Shown here: positions 8,588 through 17,821 of the stretch, one piece after another
Layout of the letters: each line of letters starts with the position of its first letter
How positions within the stretch are numbered: the first letter of the stretch is position 1
Assembly: GCF_014844095.1 (NCBI RefSeq)
Contig: NZ_CP062163.1
Span: 4,435,501-4,499,500, forward strand
Source of the DNA: Brevibacillus sp. JNUCC-41
Lineage (GTDB): Bacteria > Bacillota > Bacilli > Bacillales > DSM-1321
DNA: 64,000 nt
Direction: 5' to 3'
Notes under the pieces: model-generated
The model's input: the letters and a program-made list of their open reading frames with translations, nothing else
Databases searched by the model: none
What the model was told of the DNA's origin: nothing
Translations under genes and position numbers: made by a program

Positions 8588-8958
8588 ACTGTAACATCTT
8601 ACTTCTATATCTAAAAAGGGTTTCTGTTCAGGGCGCTTTTCGAATCAGAAAAATATTTGGACTGATCATTTTATCGATCAGTCCATATTTCCTTCAATAG
8701 GGATTACTTCTCCCCATAAATACTAATTGAAAAATTGGGATTATTGGAAAAGGCATTAGCATTCATGTAAGAAGTATGAGAGTGTCATTGGTTAATAGGC
8801 GAGTATGATTATCTTTTAAAAAGTGGCTAATAAAGAACTGAAAGAATGGGAAATATTCATTTGAAAGGTAAATAAACTCGGAATTATAATAATTTTAACT
8901 AGACTAGCGTCATAGAGAAATTAAATATTCAACAGTTTTACCTATATGGGAGGAAAAA
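8588..8958. other. Intergenic stretch with one hairpin
   Basis: No gene is apparent. A hairpin with a 9-bp stem (GGACTGATC at 8659-8667 with GATCAGTCC at 8676-8684, extended by AT pairs) lies about 70 nt after the ferredoxin-like gene and may end its transcript, although the T run is weak. Confidence 0.5.
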
Positions 8959-9000
8959 ATGCCCTTTCGTAAAAATACACTTTTACGAAAGGGCATTTTT
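8959..9000 (+). terminator. Strong hairpin terminator
   Basis: A perfect stem of about 16 bp (ATGCCCTTTCGTAAAA with its complement) has a 7-nt loop and a T tail. It sits about 150 nt before the kinase gene and stops read-through from the copper side. Confidence 0.8.
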
Positions 9001-9151
9001 TTATAACATTACCTCAAATTCCTTTCTGGATGTCTGAATAGGAACTTTTTAAGTTCCTGAATGGAAATTTCACTAGCATATCATTCTCTATCTTGTTATT
9101 ATTGATATACCTGTCTAAATCTTCGAAAAATATCGAAAGTTCGGTGTATAA

Positions 9152-10423
9152 ATGAATCTTATGACAAAAGATTTACTGATTAACTTTTTAATTATCCTTT
9201 TTCCGATTTTTTTATTGCAAATGAGCTATCTAGTGAAGTACGTATACCGTTTAGATGCATTAAAAGGATCCTTCCTATCGATTTTCCCTATTCTTTCACT
9301 TGTTCTATGCATGTTATTTCCCGTTGTTATAGAAGAGGATTTTGTTTGGGATCTTAGATGGATCCCTTTTCTCTTAGGCGGTTTATATGGAGGCTACCGG
9401 TTAGGAATCATATTGATCGTCATCACTCTTGTTATCCGCTATTTATCAGGGGGTGATAATGGATTTTATATATCATGCATCACTTTTCCACTAATGGGAA
9501 TTTCCCTGTTTTTTATATCTAAGTACTATCTAAAAATGTCTGTCAGTAAAAAAATCCTTATTGGTATATCATTAATATTCATTGTCCATATTCTTACGCA
9601 GTTTATTTCAACAGTCGTATTTGAACTTACTATTGGCATAAGCATATGGAAACAATACTTCACGATCCAAGTCATTGGAATCGTTGTTGTAATCTTACTA
9701 TGGGAAGTCATCCTCACTAATTTTCAGGTTCTCGAAAAATTAGTGAAAGCGGAAAAATTGCAGGTCGTCAGTCATCTGGCTGCAAGTATATCTCATGAAG
9801 TCAGAAATCCCCTTACAGTTACCAGGGGATATATTCAAATGTTAAGCGAAGATGTGACTTCACATACAAAGGTCAAATATGCAAATATCGCACTGAATGA
9901 ATTAGATCGGGCCACGGATGTCATTAATGATTATTTGACGTTTGCTGCCATAAGCCCTGAAAACACAGAGCGATTAAGGGTATCCGAGGAAATTCAGCAT
10001 GTCGTGGACAGCATAAAACCCTTTGCTAATAATAATGGAATAAAATTGAAGTTATCCCTGCTCGAAGATAGGGCTTATTATGTCATGGGTGAAAGGAAGA
10101 AATTCCAGCAATGCTTGTTCAATATCATAAAGAATGGAATAGAATCGATGGACCATGATGGCGAAATATACATTCATTTATTTCATGCAGCCTCCACCAT
10201 CCAAATTAAGATCCAAGATCAGGGAATTGGAATGACACAGGAACAAATATACCGTTTAGGTGAGCCTTACTTCACGACAAAAAATAAAGGGACGGGATTA
10301 GGCATGATGGTTTCGTATAGTGTCATCAAAAGTATGGATGGAACGGTACATGTATCAAGCATACAAGGGAAAGGGACATGTTTCGCTATTAACCTGCCCA
10401 TACATAGAAACGAGCTTATTTAA
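9152..10423 (+). CDS. KinB-like membrane sensor histidine kinase
   Basis: A 423-residue kinase with six hydrophobic segments in the first 185 residues (5TM-LYT style: LIILFPIFLLQ, ILSLVLCMLFPVV, GIILIVITLVI, LMGISLFFIS, ILIGISLIFIVHIL, VIGIVVVILLW). The phosphoacceptor box is SHLAASISHEVRNPLT with H215, followed by N box (NIIKNGIE), G1 (DQGIGM) and G2 (GTGLGM). The H-box wording is very close to that of B. subtilis sporulation kinases KinB/KinA, which feed the Spo0F-Spo0B-Spo0A relay. No response regulator adjoins it, as usual for phosphorelay kinases. The signal is unknown. Confidence 0.82.
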   Translation: MNLMTKDLLINFLIILFPIFLLQMSYLVKYVYRLDALKGSFLSIFPILSLVLCMLFPVVIEEDFVWDLRWIPFLLGGLYGGYRLGIILIVITLVIRYLSGGDNGFYISCITFPLMGISLFFISKYYLKMSVSKKILIGISLIFIVHILTQFISTVVFELTIGISIWKQYFTIQVIGIVVVILLWEVILTNFQVLEKLVKAEKLQVVSHLAASISHEVRNPLTVTRGYIQMLSEDVTSHTKVKYANIALNELDRATDVINDYLTFAAISPENTERLRVSEEIQHVVDSIKPFANNNGIKLKLSLLEDRAYYVMGERKKFQQCLFNIIKNGIESMDHDGEIYIHLFHAASTIQIKIQDQGIGMTQEQIYRLGEPYFTTKNKGTGLGMMVSYSVIKSMDGTVHVSSIQGKGTCFAINLPIHRNELI

Positions 10424-10530
10424 GTTTAGTGTAAATTGACGGTTTTAAACTCATAGATTACAATTTAAGTAAACTACCAATATTATGAAATGATTCAATA
10501 ACGCATTTGATACCTAAGGGAGATGACGAA

Positions 10531-12519
10531 ATGAAATCGCTTACAGATGGGCAAATCATTTGGGAACCGACAATGGAACAAATCGAGCAAACGGTATTGA
10601 CTCAATATGTGAAATGGTTAAAAGAAAAGAAAGGTTTAACATTTTATGATTATCATGAATTATGGAAATGGTCGGTAGATGAACTGGAGGAATTTTGGGC
10701 TTCAATTTGGGAATATTGTGATGTAAAAGCAGCCAGGAAATATGATAGGGTTTTAGCCGAGCAATCCATGCCAGGTGCGAAATGGTTCGAGGGGGCAAGG
10801 CTTAATTATGCTGAAAATGCATTATTGAATGATCAAGAAGAGAAAACGGCGATTTTTTTTCGTTCAGAACATATCAGGCAGCAAGAGGTCAGCTGGAAAG
10901 AGTTGAAAGAAAAAGTAGCTTCTGTCGCCCATTCATTAAGGAAACTTGGTGTGAAATCCGGTGACCGTGTTGTTGCCTATATGCCGAATATTCCTGAAGC
11001 GGTCATAGCTTTCTTGGCAGCAGCAAGCATAGGTGCCGTCTGGTCCAGTTGCTCACCTGATTTTGGGGCAAGAAGTGTCATAGATCGTTTCAAACAGGTT
11101 GAACCGGTTGTATTACTGGCGGTTGATGGGTATCAGTACAATGGAAATGTATATGATAAAACATCAGTCGTCTCACAGCTTATACAGGAATTGGACACTG
11201 TCAAACATACCGTTTTGTTTCCTTACATAGAAAAAAAGATTTTCGAAGTGAATCTGGAAGATGTGATTCCTTGGGATGACCTTTTAGAAGAACAGGCAGA
11301 ATTATCTTTTGAAAGTGTTCCGTTCGATCATCCGCTGTGGATCCTTTATTCATCAGGTACAACCGGGATGCCAAAACCAATTGTACAAGGGCATGGCGGT
11401 ATATTATTGGAGCATTTTAAATCAACAAGAATCCATCAAGGCATGACTTCCGGGGATACTGTATTCTGGTTTACGACGACAGGCTGGATGATGTGGAATC
11501 TCCTTATGGGCGGTTTGCTTAATGAAGGGACCATCGTCCTTTATGACGGCAGTCCCTCTTTTCCGAATATGGATGCCCTTTGGGAGTTGGCGGAAGATAC
11601 AGGCATGACTTTCTTTGGAACAAGTGCACCTTTCCTTACCAATTCCATGAAATTAGGTAACAAACCGATGGGAAAATATGATTTATCCAAATTGAAGGCT
11701 CTTTTTTCCACTGGAGCTCCATTGTCTGGCGACGGTTATAAATGGGTGTATGAGAATGTCAAGAAGGATATCTGGCTCAGTTCATCCAGTGGCGGAACCG
11801 ATGTTTGTGCCGGTTTTGTTGGCGGTGTCCCAACATTGCCCGTGAGAATCGGGGAAATACAAGGAAGGGCATTAGGGGTTTGTGCGGAAGCCTTTGATGT
11901 GCATGGTCAAACATTGATTAATGAAGTCGGTGAATTGGTCATTACCAAACCGATGCCGTCCATGCCGCTATACTTCTGGAATGATCAAGACGGGTCAAGA
12001 TACTACGAGAGTTATTTCGATACATATCCTGGCATATGGAAGCATGGTGATTGGATAAAGATCGACGACAAGGGCAGCTGTATCATTTATGGACGTTCCG
12101 ACTCGACCATCAACCGTTCTGGTGTACGGATGGGAACTAGCGATATCTACCGGGCCGTCGAAGCGATAGACGAGGTGATGGAAAGCCTTGTTATTGATAG
12201 GGAAGTGCTTGGCCGGGGTTCCTCACTGCTGCTGTTCGTTGTTCTAAAGCCCGGTAAAGCCCTGGATACTTTATTGACGGCAAAAATCAAGGAACAAATC
12301 AGAGGGCATGTGTCCCCTCGCTTTATTCCTGACCAAATCCATGTCGTTGAACAAATTCCAAAAACATTGAACGGAAAGAAAATGGAAGTCCCAATTCGTA
12401 AAGTGTTATTAGGGTTCGAGTTTGATAAGGTAGTGAATGCAGACTCCATGGGAAATCCAGAATCGCTACAGTACTTTAAAGAATTAGCTCTCGAGTTGAA
12501 TGAGAAAAAAATATTCTAG
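10531..12519 (+). CDS. Acetoacetate-CoA ligase
   Basis: Activates acetoacetate with ATP and CoA to acetoacetyl-CoA. This 662-residue ANL-family enzyme has the AMP-binding core LYSSGTTGMPKPI, an acetyl-CoA-synthetase-type N-terminus (MPGAKWFEGARLNYAENAL), a GSRYYESYFDTYPGIWKHGDW motif and the hinge/catalytic C-terminus (SDSTINRSGVRMGTSDIY, then KTLNGKKMEVP with the acyl-adenylating Lys). The GSSxGTD-like stretch SSSSGGTDVCAGFVGG is characteristic of AACS rather than acetate ligases. The ATG at 10531 has GGGAG upstream. A perfect cre consensus overlaps the first codons, so CcpA control is likely. It would allow growth on ketone bodies or PHB-derived acetoacetate. Confidence 0.9.
   Translation: MKSLTDGQIIWEPTMEQIEQTVLTQYVKWLKEKKGLTFYDYHELWKWSVDELEEFWASIWEYCDVKAARKYDRVLAEQSMPGAKWFEGARLNYAENALLNDQEEKTAIFFRSEHIRQQEVSWKELKEKVASVAHSLRKLGVKSGDRVVAYMPNIPEAVIAFLAAASIGAVWSSCSPDFGARSVIDRFKQVEPVVLLAVDGYQYNGNVYDKTSVVSQLIQELDTVKHTVLFPYIEKKIFEVNLEDVIPWDDLLEEQAELSFESVPFDHPLWILYSSGTTGMPKPIVQGHGGILLEHFKSTRIHQGMTSGDTVFWFTTTGWMMWNLLMGGLLNEGTIVLYDGSPSFPNMDALWELAEDTGMTFFGTSAPFLTNSMKLGNKPMGKYDLSKLKALFSTGAPLSGDGYKWVYENVKKDIWLSSSSGGTDVCAGFVGGVPTLPVRIGEIQGRALGVCAEAFDVHGQTLINEVGELVITKPMPSMPLYFWNDQDGSRYYESYFDTYPGIWKHGDWIKIDDKGSCIIYGRSDSTINRSGVRMGTSDIYRAVEAIDEVMESLVIDREVLGRGSSLLLFVVLKPGKALDTLLTAKIKEQIRGHVSPRFIPDQIHVVEQIPKTLNGKKMEVPIRKVLLGFEFDKVVNADSMGNPESLQYFKELALELNEKKIF
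10532..10545. promoter_or_regulatory. cre (CcpA) site over the start codon of acetoacetate-CoA ligase
   Basis: TGAAATCGCTTACA matches the consensus TGWAANCGNTNWCA at all fixed positions. It begins inside the ATG of the ligase gene, a position where CcpA can act as a roadblock. This is a sequence match only. Confidence 0.65.
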
Positions 12520-12525
12520 CATGAA

Positions 12526-12553
12526 GGCGGAGCGTAAAGCTCCGTCTTTTTTC
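12526..12553 (+). terminator. Intrinsic terminator after acetoacetate-CoA ligase
   Basis: A stem with core CGGAGC / GCTCCG and loop GTAAA is followed by a run of six T. Confidence 0.8.
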
Positions 12554-12879
12554 GTTTATTGGGCCTGGTGCTCTATTTCTGGAAATGGGTTTGTATTTTC
12601 GAAGTCAATATGAAAATATTTTTGTACGAAAAAGGAAAGCTCATTAGCATAAATCCTGAGCTGCAGGCGTAGTAGTTCATGATTATGAATTTCGCTGCCT
12701 TATGAACACCTGGATGACGATAAGAACTATCCAACAGTGTCCCTGTAGGCAATATCCCCAATAATGTCTCATTATATTTGAATAGTATTCTTATAATTAA
12801 TTTAGAGGAAACAGTTAGAAGGCTATGAAGAAGCAGGAGAAAGGTATACGGGAAAAGACGTAATATCTTTTGCGAAGGT
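12554..12879. other. Intergenic stretch with possible decayed coding sequence
   Basis: No intact gene. The long minus-strand frame through 12573-13100 has no ribosome binding site and no recognisable protein. The plus strand further on carries a decayed transporter, so part of this stretch may be its lost 5' end. Confidence 0.4.
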
Positions 12880-13424
12880 GCAATCGCAACTTCCATGTGG
12901 CGGAGGTGGATTTTCATTCTTTGCAATAATTGGTGTGTTTCTGCTGAAAGATAAACCAGAAAGGAAACGGTGCCTATAAATTCGATTACACTGACTTGAT
13001 CATTTTTACCATTATAATGATTGCCCTGAATGTATTTATTAATTACGGAGCAGATTAGGATGGACAAGTCCGATTTCAATCGTCCTAATCGTTGCCACAA
13101 TCATAGGAGTTATTGTTTTAATCGTTGAAAATAGCAATGATATCGTTCTGCTTGACTTTGCTGTATTTCAATAAGCCATATACAGGGGGCAAGCTCACTT
13201 GGCAGTGCATTCGGCGTCGCGATTTCTTCAGCTGCTGTTTACGGTGGAATAGCAGCAAATTGAAAGCTTGAAACAGTGGCTTCAATAGGGATTTTCGTAA
13301 ACGTTATATTCGCTTTGCTTTCAATATCATCTATTATCTTTTTGGTGTAAAAGATACCGCTAAAACATCTAATGCTCCTAAAAAATCACCGGCTGGTACC
13401 AACCGGAACCCTATTGCAGAATAA
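12880..13424 (+). pseudogene. Decayed DHA2-family (EmrB/QacA-type) MFS efflux transporter
   Basis: Pieces of a 14-TM drug transporter are readable in several frames. EGAIATSMW and RWIF come near 12880-12915; LIIFTIIMIALNVFINYGAD near 12990-13050; GWTSPISIVLIVATIIGVIVLIVE near 13055-13130, after a frameshift that creates a TAG; then LLDFAVFQ and a stop. A deletion jumps to the C-terminal motif ASSLGSAFGVAISSAAVYGGIAAN (13190-13270) and a tail ending at the TAA at 13422. The order and motifs fit DHA2 pumps. With several stops, shifts and a missing centre, it cannot be functional. Confidence 0.65.
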
Positions 13425-13494
13425 TTAGCTGTTGGAAATGTAAAGTGCCACATTTAACGGCGTTTTCAAAAAATGATGAAGGGATGAAGAGATT

Positions 13495-14682
13495 ATGAGA
13501 AATGAATTAATGGAAATGCTACAATCCCGTACGGATGAAATGATTGAAATTCGTAGATACCTACATGAAAATCCCGAGCTTTCTTTTAAAGAAGAAAAGA
13601 CAGCTCAATATATTATCGATTTTTATAAAGAAAAAGACGTAGAAGTTCAATCTAATGTTGGTAATGGATACGGAATTATCGTGACCATTAAAGGTGGAAA
13701 GCCTGGAAAAAACATCGGTCTTCGAGCTGATTTTGATGCGCTTCCAATTGTTGAAGAAACGGATGTAACCTTTAAATCAAAAAATGAAGGCGTTATGCAT
13801 GCGTGTGGTCATGATGGCCATACAGCCTACTTGTTAGTCTTGGCGGATTGCCTCATTCAATTAAAAGCTGAAATTCCAGGTACAATCAAAATTATTCATC
13901 AGCATGCGGAAGAAGTTCCGCCAGGCGGGGCAAAGAGTATTGTAGAATCCGGCGTGATTGACGATTTAGATAATATATTTGGCATCCATTTGTTGCCAAT
14001 GGATTCAGCAGGAGTTGTTGGTTATCACGCTGGATATTCTTTTAACGGCAGGGCTTATCTGAAATTAAAAATTCAAGGCAGAGGTGGACATGGTTCCTCA
14101 CCACACCTAGCGAATGATGCCATTGTGGCTGGTGCTCATTTTGTTACAGCTGCTCAAACGATTATTAGCCGTCGATTAAGTCCATTTGATATTGGTGTGA
14201 TTACTATTGGATCTTTTGATGGAAAAGGAACATTTAATATAATTAAAGACAGCGTAGAGCTTGAAGGCGATATCCGTTATATGACTGTTGAAACAAAAGA
14301 AAAAATTGAAAAGGAAGTTAAACGCCTTGTAAAAGGACTTGAAGAAGAGTTTGGAGTAACATGTGATCTTACATATACGAATGACTATCCACCTTTATAT
14401 AATGATCCCGATCTAACAGGAAAGGTTGCTGAGTTTCTTAAGAATGCAAAGGATAAAGATATTAAAGAAGTAATGGAATTTCCAGCAATGCCGCCATCTG
14501 AAGACTTTGCTTACTATGCTGAAAAAATCCCTTCCTGCTTCTTTTACATTGCTTGTACACCTAAAGGAGTAGAAAAACCTTATTTTAATCATAATCCTAA
14601 ATTTGATATCGATGAAGATGCCCTTCTCGTGGCAGCAAAAGCAGTAGGGTATGTTGTTTGTGGTTATTATGAGTTAGATTAA
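13495..14682 (+). CDS. M20-family amidohydrolase / peptidase
   Basis: A 395-residue M20D-type metallohydrolase. The metal ligands are seen in LRADFDALP, MHACGHDGHTA and HQHAEEVPPGGA, with a late histidine in PYFNHNPKFD. The dimerisation lid domain lies between (RAYLKLKIQGRGGHGSSPH, with its own conserved GHGSSPH). Relatives remove N-acyl groups from amino acids or act as indole-acetyl-amino acid, hippurate or carboxypeptidase-like hydrolases, so the substrate cannot be fixed. It starts at ATG 13495 after a GGGATGAAGAG site. The neighbouring transporter has decayed, so any former import-hydrolysis pairing is broken. Confidence 0.85.
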   Translation: MRNELMEMLQSRTDEMIEIRRYLHENPELSFKEEKTAQYIIDFYKEKDVEVQSNVGNGYGIIVTIKGGKPGKNIGLRADFDALPIVEETDVTFKSKNEGVMHACGHDGHTAYLLVLADCLIQLKAEIPGTIKIIHQHAEEVPPGGAKSIVESGVIDDLDNIFGIHLLPMDSAGVVGYHAGYSFNGRAYLKLKIQGRGGHGSSPHLANDAIVAGAHFVTAAQTIISRRLSPFDIGVITIGSFDGKGTFNIIKDSVELEGDIRYMTVETKEKIEKEVKRLVKGLEEEFGVTCDLTYTNDYPPLYNDPDLTGKVAEFLKNAKDKDIKEVMEFPAMPPSEDFAYYAEKIPSCFFYIACTPKGVEKPYFNHNPKFDIDEDALLVAAKAVGYVVCGYYELD

Positions 14683-14760
14683 GGAAAAGAATAGAATCAT
14701 TTGTAAGGTGTGGTTCAGATTACCACAGGATTTGCTGAATTAGATAAATTGAATTTTTAT

Positions 14761-14794
14761 AAGGGTGTGTTTGGATCATCCTAAACATGCCCTT
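14761..14794 (+). terminator. Hairpin downstream of the M20 gene
   Basis: A long stem (AAGGGTGTGTTTGGAT / ATCCTAAACATGCCCTT with G-T pairs and one bulge) is followed by an A/T-rich tail rather than a clean T run. It probably acts as terminator. Confidence 0.55.
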
Positions 14795-15562
14795 AAAATA
14801 TTTCATTTTATCAAGGTAAGGTATAGAATGGATCATACTTTATGGATATGTTTTAAAAGAAGAGGCTAACCAAATTAGGGGCCTGGTTTGACGCTGGTAA
14901 AGTGAAATGGGAGATGGTTTCGTTAACACGTCAAGCATTGTGAAAATGAATGCGTGATGATAAATATAAACCGTATTGATCCAAATTATGTTATTCTATT
15001 TTTGTTTACAACAGTCCGTCTGAAAAACTGTAAAGGGGGTATAAGGCTTAATGGTTAAGGAAAAGAAAATCAAGCTAAAGAAGCCAAAGAAGTGGTGGGT
15101 ATGGGTTCTAGCAATAGTCATCATTGCTAATATAGCAGGTGGTGGGGCTGAAGAAGAAGTTGAAGAGAAGGCTTCTGATACTGCTGAACTTAGGGAGGAA
15201 GCTCCTAGACAATCTTTACTGCTGCAAGGATTTTCGCGAGTCTCGAATTTTCTCTTTTTCCATACATTAATTATGTTAAAACTATAGACTTTATGACCTT
15301 TCCCATCTTTAAAATTCACCGTATTGTCAATCGGAAAAATGTAAAATTGTTTCGCTTATACATAAGCTTGTTTGGGATTCCTTGCGACATAGAAAAGCTG
15401 CTATAAGCTTGTTTTTTCGTAGCTAATAACTTCAAATTATACACTGTTCATAAAGTTCAAACTTGTCCATATTTAATTATCAGAAAATAGTGCCTTTTCA
15501 GATAATGATTGAAATATCCATTAAAACCCGATAATATACAACTAGTAGTACAACTCTATACC
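14795..15562. other. Gene-poor stretch with remnants
   Basis: About 770 nt without an intact gene apart from one small frame described separately. Around 14863-14940 the plus strand reads RLTKLGAWFDAGKVKWEMVSL and then hits a stop, as if it were a scrap of a longer protein. Confidence 0.45.
15051..15287 (+). CDS. Short membrane-anchored ORF, probably a truncated gene
   Basis: A 78-codon frame with a plausible ribosome binding site (AAAGGGGG) begins with a basic segment (KEKKIKLKKPKKWW) and one hydrophobic helix (WVWVLAIVIIANIAG), then an acidic stretch (GAEEEVEEKASDTAE). This is the usual beginning of a single-pass membrane-anchored protein. After about residue 48 the sequence looks unrelated (RQSLLLQGFSRVSNFLFF), so a deletion or insertion has probably replaced the real C-terminus. 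No function can be given. Confidence 0.35.
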   Translation: MVKEKKIKLKKPKKWWVWVLAIVIIANIAGGGAEEEVEEKASDTAELREEAPRQSLLLQGFSRVSNFLFFHTLIMLKL

Positions 15563-15725
15563 AGCGGATGAAGATTGTGGGAGAGACTAAACATTGTTTA
15601 GCACCGAAGGAGCAAACCCTAAAAAGCAGGGGACTAATCTCTCAGGTAAAAGGACTACAATTGGACGCGTCTCTGAAGAGAGCCATAGGCCACCGAAGGA
15701 GTTAAACTCTCAGGTAAAAGGACAG
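15563..15725 (+). ncRNA. Tandem glycine riboswitch upstream of an amino-acid permease
   Basis: Two consecutive aptamers carry the conserved elements. The first has GTGGGAGAG, CACCGAAGGAGCAA and ATCTCTCAGGTAAAAGGAC. The second has GCCACCGAAGGAGTTAAAC and TCTCAGGTAAAAGGAC, joined by the short linker ending GGACGC. A terminator overlaps its 3' end, so glycine binding probably decides read-through into the permease gene. Tandem glycine aptamers normally switch genes on when glycine is plentiful, which suits an uptake system for use as a nutrient. Confidence 0.93.
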
Positions 15726-15766
15726 AGGAAGTTAGGAAAATCCCTATCTTTCCTCTGTCTTTTTTT
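15721..15766 (+). terminator. Expression-platform terminator of the first glycine riboswitch
   Basis: GACAGAGGA pairs with TCCTCTGTC (15751-15759), followed by seven T. The 5' arm shares bases with the end of the second aptamer, as expected for a transcriptional switch. Confidence 0.85.
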
Positions 15767-15852
15767 GTACTTGGAAAGATAAAAAGAGAGGAGAGTGCAT
15801 GGAGATATGTAGATAAATGAGTCTATCCTTAAACTATATCTAGCACCTGCCA

Positions 15853-15866
15853 AGAAAGCGCTTACA
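15853..15866. promoter_or_regulatory. Candidate cre (CcpA) site in the permease leader
   Basis: AGAAAGCGCTTACA, read on the minus strand as TGTAAGCGCTTTCT, matches the cre consensus at all but the last position. It lies between the riboswitch terminator and the permease start, so bound CcpA could block elongation. Confidence 0.5.
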
Positions 15867-15975
15867 CTGATAAGGCAGTCTCCCAGTATGCTAATAATAC
15901 ACACTAATTGAAGGACTGAACCTTTATAAGGGAAAAATTCCAAGTAGCCTATAAAAGTAGAAAGTGGGGAATCGT

Positions 15976-17355
15976 ATGCAGGAACAAAAGTTGGATAGAG
16001 GGTTAAAAAACAGGCACGTACAACTCATAGCTATTGGTGGTGCAATCGGAACGGGATTATTTCTTGGAGCAGGAAAATCTATTCATTTAGCTGGACCATC
16101 AATTCTATTTGCTTACATGATTACAGGCATCATTTGTTTTTTAATCATGCGCGCACTTGGAGAACTACTCTTATCTAATTTGAACTTTCACTCCTTTGTT
16201 GACTTTGTAAGAGACTATTTAGGTAATATGGCAGCATTTGTAACCGGCTGGACATACTGGTTCTGCTGGATTTCAATCGCAATGGCCGACTTAACAGCAG
16301 TTGGACTTTATACTCAGTATTGGTTTCCTTCCGTACCGCAGTGGATGCCTGGATTAATTGCACTAGTCATTTTGCTATTTATGAATCTTGCAACCGTAAA
16401 ACTTTTTGGCGAAATGGAATTCTGGTTCGCATTAATTAAGGTCATAGCTATTCTAGCATTAATTGTTATCGGTATTTTCATGATTATTAAAGGCTTTTCC
16501 ACTGATTCAGGCGCAGCAAGTTTCACGAATCTATGGGGTCACGAGGGTATGTTCCCAAATGGAATAAATGGTTTTGTCCTCTCATTCCAGATGGTAGTGT
16601 TTGCGTTTGTGGGCATTGAACTTGTAGGACTTACAGCAGGTGAAACAGAAGATCCAGAAAAAGTTATCCCCAAGGCGATCAATAATATTCCTATTCGGAT
16701 TATAATTTTCTACATTGGCGCACTTATTGTGATTATGAGTGTTTATCCGTGGAACGCAATCATCCCAACGGAAAGCCCATTCGTTCAAGTATTTGTGGCT
16801 GTAGGTATTGCTGGAGCTGCTGGTATCGTTAATTTTGTCGTCCTAACATCGGCTGCTTCGGCATGTAACAGCGCAATCTTCAGTACAAGCCGGATGGTAT
16901 ACTCACTTGCCAAAGATAAAAATGCACCTGTACCTTTTGCAAAACTTAATGACCGTAAAGTACCATCCAATGCATTGTTCTTTTCAACTGTTGTCATTTT
17001 AATTTCTGTTGTTTTGAATTATTTAATGCCTGAAGGAGTATTTACCTTGATTACAAGTATTTCTACCGTATGTTTCATCTTTATTTGGGGAATTACAGTC
17101 ATCAGTCATTTGAAATACCGTAAAACAAGACCAGATCTAGTGAAAAAGAACAAATTTAAATTACCACTTTATCCAATTTCCAATTACTTGATCCTTGCTT
17201 TCCTGGCATTCGTCCTTGTTGTTCTTGCACTTGCGGACGACACTCGTGTTGCCTTATTCGTTACTCCTGTTTGGTTCATTCTGCTGATTGCGATTTATAA
17301 GATGCGCATAACGAAGGTGGATCAGGCGAATCAGAGAGAGGTAGCCGGGAATTAA
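15976..17355 (+). CDS. APC-family amino-acid permease (glycine/alanine/serine type)
   Basis: A 459-residue inner-membrane transporter with about 12 hydrophobic segments and the AAT-family signature after the first helix (LIAIGGAIGTGLFLGAGKSIHLAGPS). GFVLSFQMVVFAFVGIELVGLTAGETEDPEKVIPKAI is the conserved helix 6-7 region. It resembles CycA/AapA-type permeases for glycine, D-alanine and D-serine. The ATG at 15976 is chosen for its spacing to GTGGGGA; the GTG at 15964 overlaps that site. Control by a glycine riboswitch and placement before glyA-gcv make glycine the most likely substrate. Confidence 0.88.
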   Translation: MQEQKLDRGLKNRHVQLIAIGGAIGTGLFLGAGKSIHLAGPSILFAYMITGIICFLIMRALGELLLSNLNFHSFVDFVRDYLGNMAAFVTGWTYWFCWISIAMADLTAVGLYTQYWFPSVPQWMPGLIALVILLFMNLATVKLFGEMEFWFALIKVIAILALIVIGIFMIIKGFSTDSGAASFTNLWGHEGMFPNGINGFVLSFQMVVFAFVGIELVGLTAGETEDPEKVIPKAINNIPIRIIIFYIGALIVIMSVYPWNAIIPTESPFVQVFVAVGIAGAAGIVNFVVLTSAASACNSAIFSTSRMVYSLAKDKNAPVPFAKLNDRKVPSNALFFSTVVILISVVLNYLMPEGVFTLITSISTVCFIFIWGITVISHLKYRKTRPDLVKKNKFKLPLYPISNYLILAFLAFVLVVLALADDTRVALFVTPVWFILLIAIYKMRITKVDQANQREVAGN

Positions 17356-17512
17356 GAGGCAAGAAATCCTTTGATTCTATTTGCTGTGTTTGTACAGATA
17401 GTTGCTGCTCCATTTTTTCCAACTCGGTGAGTAAAAAATCTGCCCGTTTTAAAAAGCCAAAGATATCTGGTTGATTCTATGATAATTCGAAATAAATATT
17501 TTAGAATAGTAT

Positions 17513-17526
17513 TGTTAGCGCTTTCA
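17513..17526. promoter_or_regulatory. cre (CcpA) site upstream of the glyA-gcv promoter
   Basis: TGTTAGCGCTTTCA, on the minus strand TGAAAGCGCTAACA, matches TGWAANCGNTNWCA at every fixed position. It ends 7 nt before the -35 box of the presumed promoter, so carbon catabolite control of the glycine operon is likely. Confidence 0.6.
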
Positions 17527-17533
17527 AAAAGGC

Positions 17534-17562
17534 TTGACATAATTATTCTCAACAACTATTCT
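17534..17562 (+). promoter_or_regulatory. Promoter of the glyA-gcv operon
   Basis: TTGACA (17534-17539) and TATTCT (17557-17562) are separated by 17 nt, and the predicted start is a few bases before the first glycine aptamer. Confidence 0.6.
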
Positions 17563-17582
17563 AAATGTACCAAATTGAATAA

Positions 17583-17779
17583 GCGGATGACAGTTGTGGG
17601 AGAGTGCAAAGCGACAAGCCACCGAAGGAGCAAGTTCCAAAAAGACCCTTGGAACAAATCTCTCAGGTAGATGGAACCACAAATGGACGCACCTCTGGAG
17701 AGCGCGTATAAACATATACGCCACCAAAGGGGAAAGGCTCTATTTAAAAAATGGAGCTAAACTCTCAGGTAAAAGGACA
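17583..17779 (+). ncRNA. Tandem glycine riboswitch upstream of glyA-gcv
   Basis: The first aptamer has GTGGGAGAG, GCCACCGAAGGAGCAAG and ATCTCTCAGGTAGA. The second begins at CTCTGGAGAGCGC and has GCCACCAAAGGGGAAAG and CTCTCAGGTAAAAGGAC. The second aptamer's core (CCAAAGGGG) departs slightly from the first. The 3' end feeds a terminator, giving a transcriptional on-switch for glycine cleavage, the classic role of this RNA class in Bacillus gcvT operons. Confidence 0.93.
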
Positions 17780-17821
17780 GAGAAGGGTAGAGAACGCTAC
17801 GACCCTTTTCTGTCCTTTTTT
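17775..17821 (+). terminator. Expression-platform terminator of the second glycine riboswitch
   Basis: GGACAGAGAAGGGT pairs with ACCCTTTTCTGTCC, followed by six T. The left arm starts within the last conserved aptamer bases (AAAAGGACAG). Confidence 0.88.

Noticed and set aside
12573..13100. Minus-strand open frame of 175 codons
   Set aside because: No start site or family features; the plus strand carries recognisable remnants of a DHA2 transporter over the same bases.
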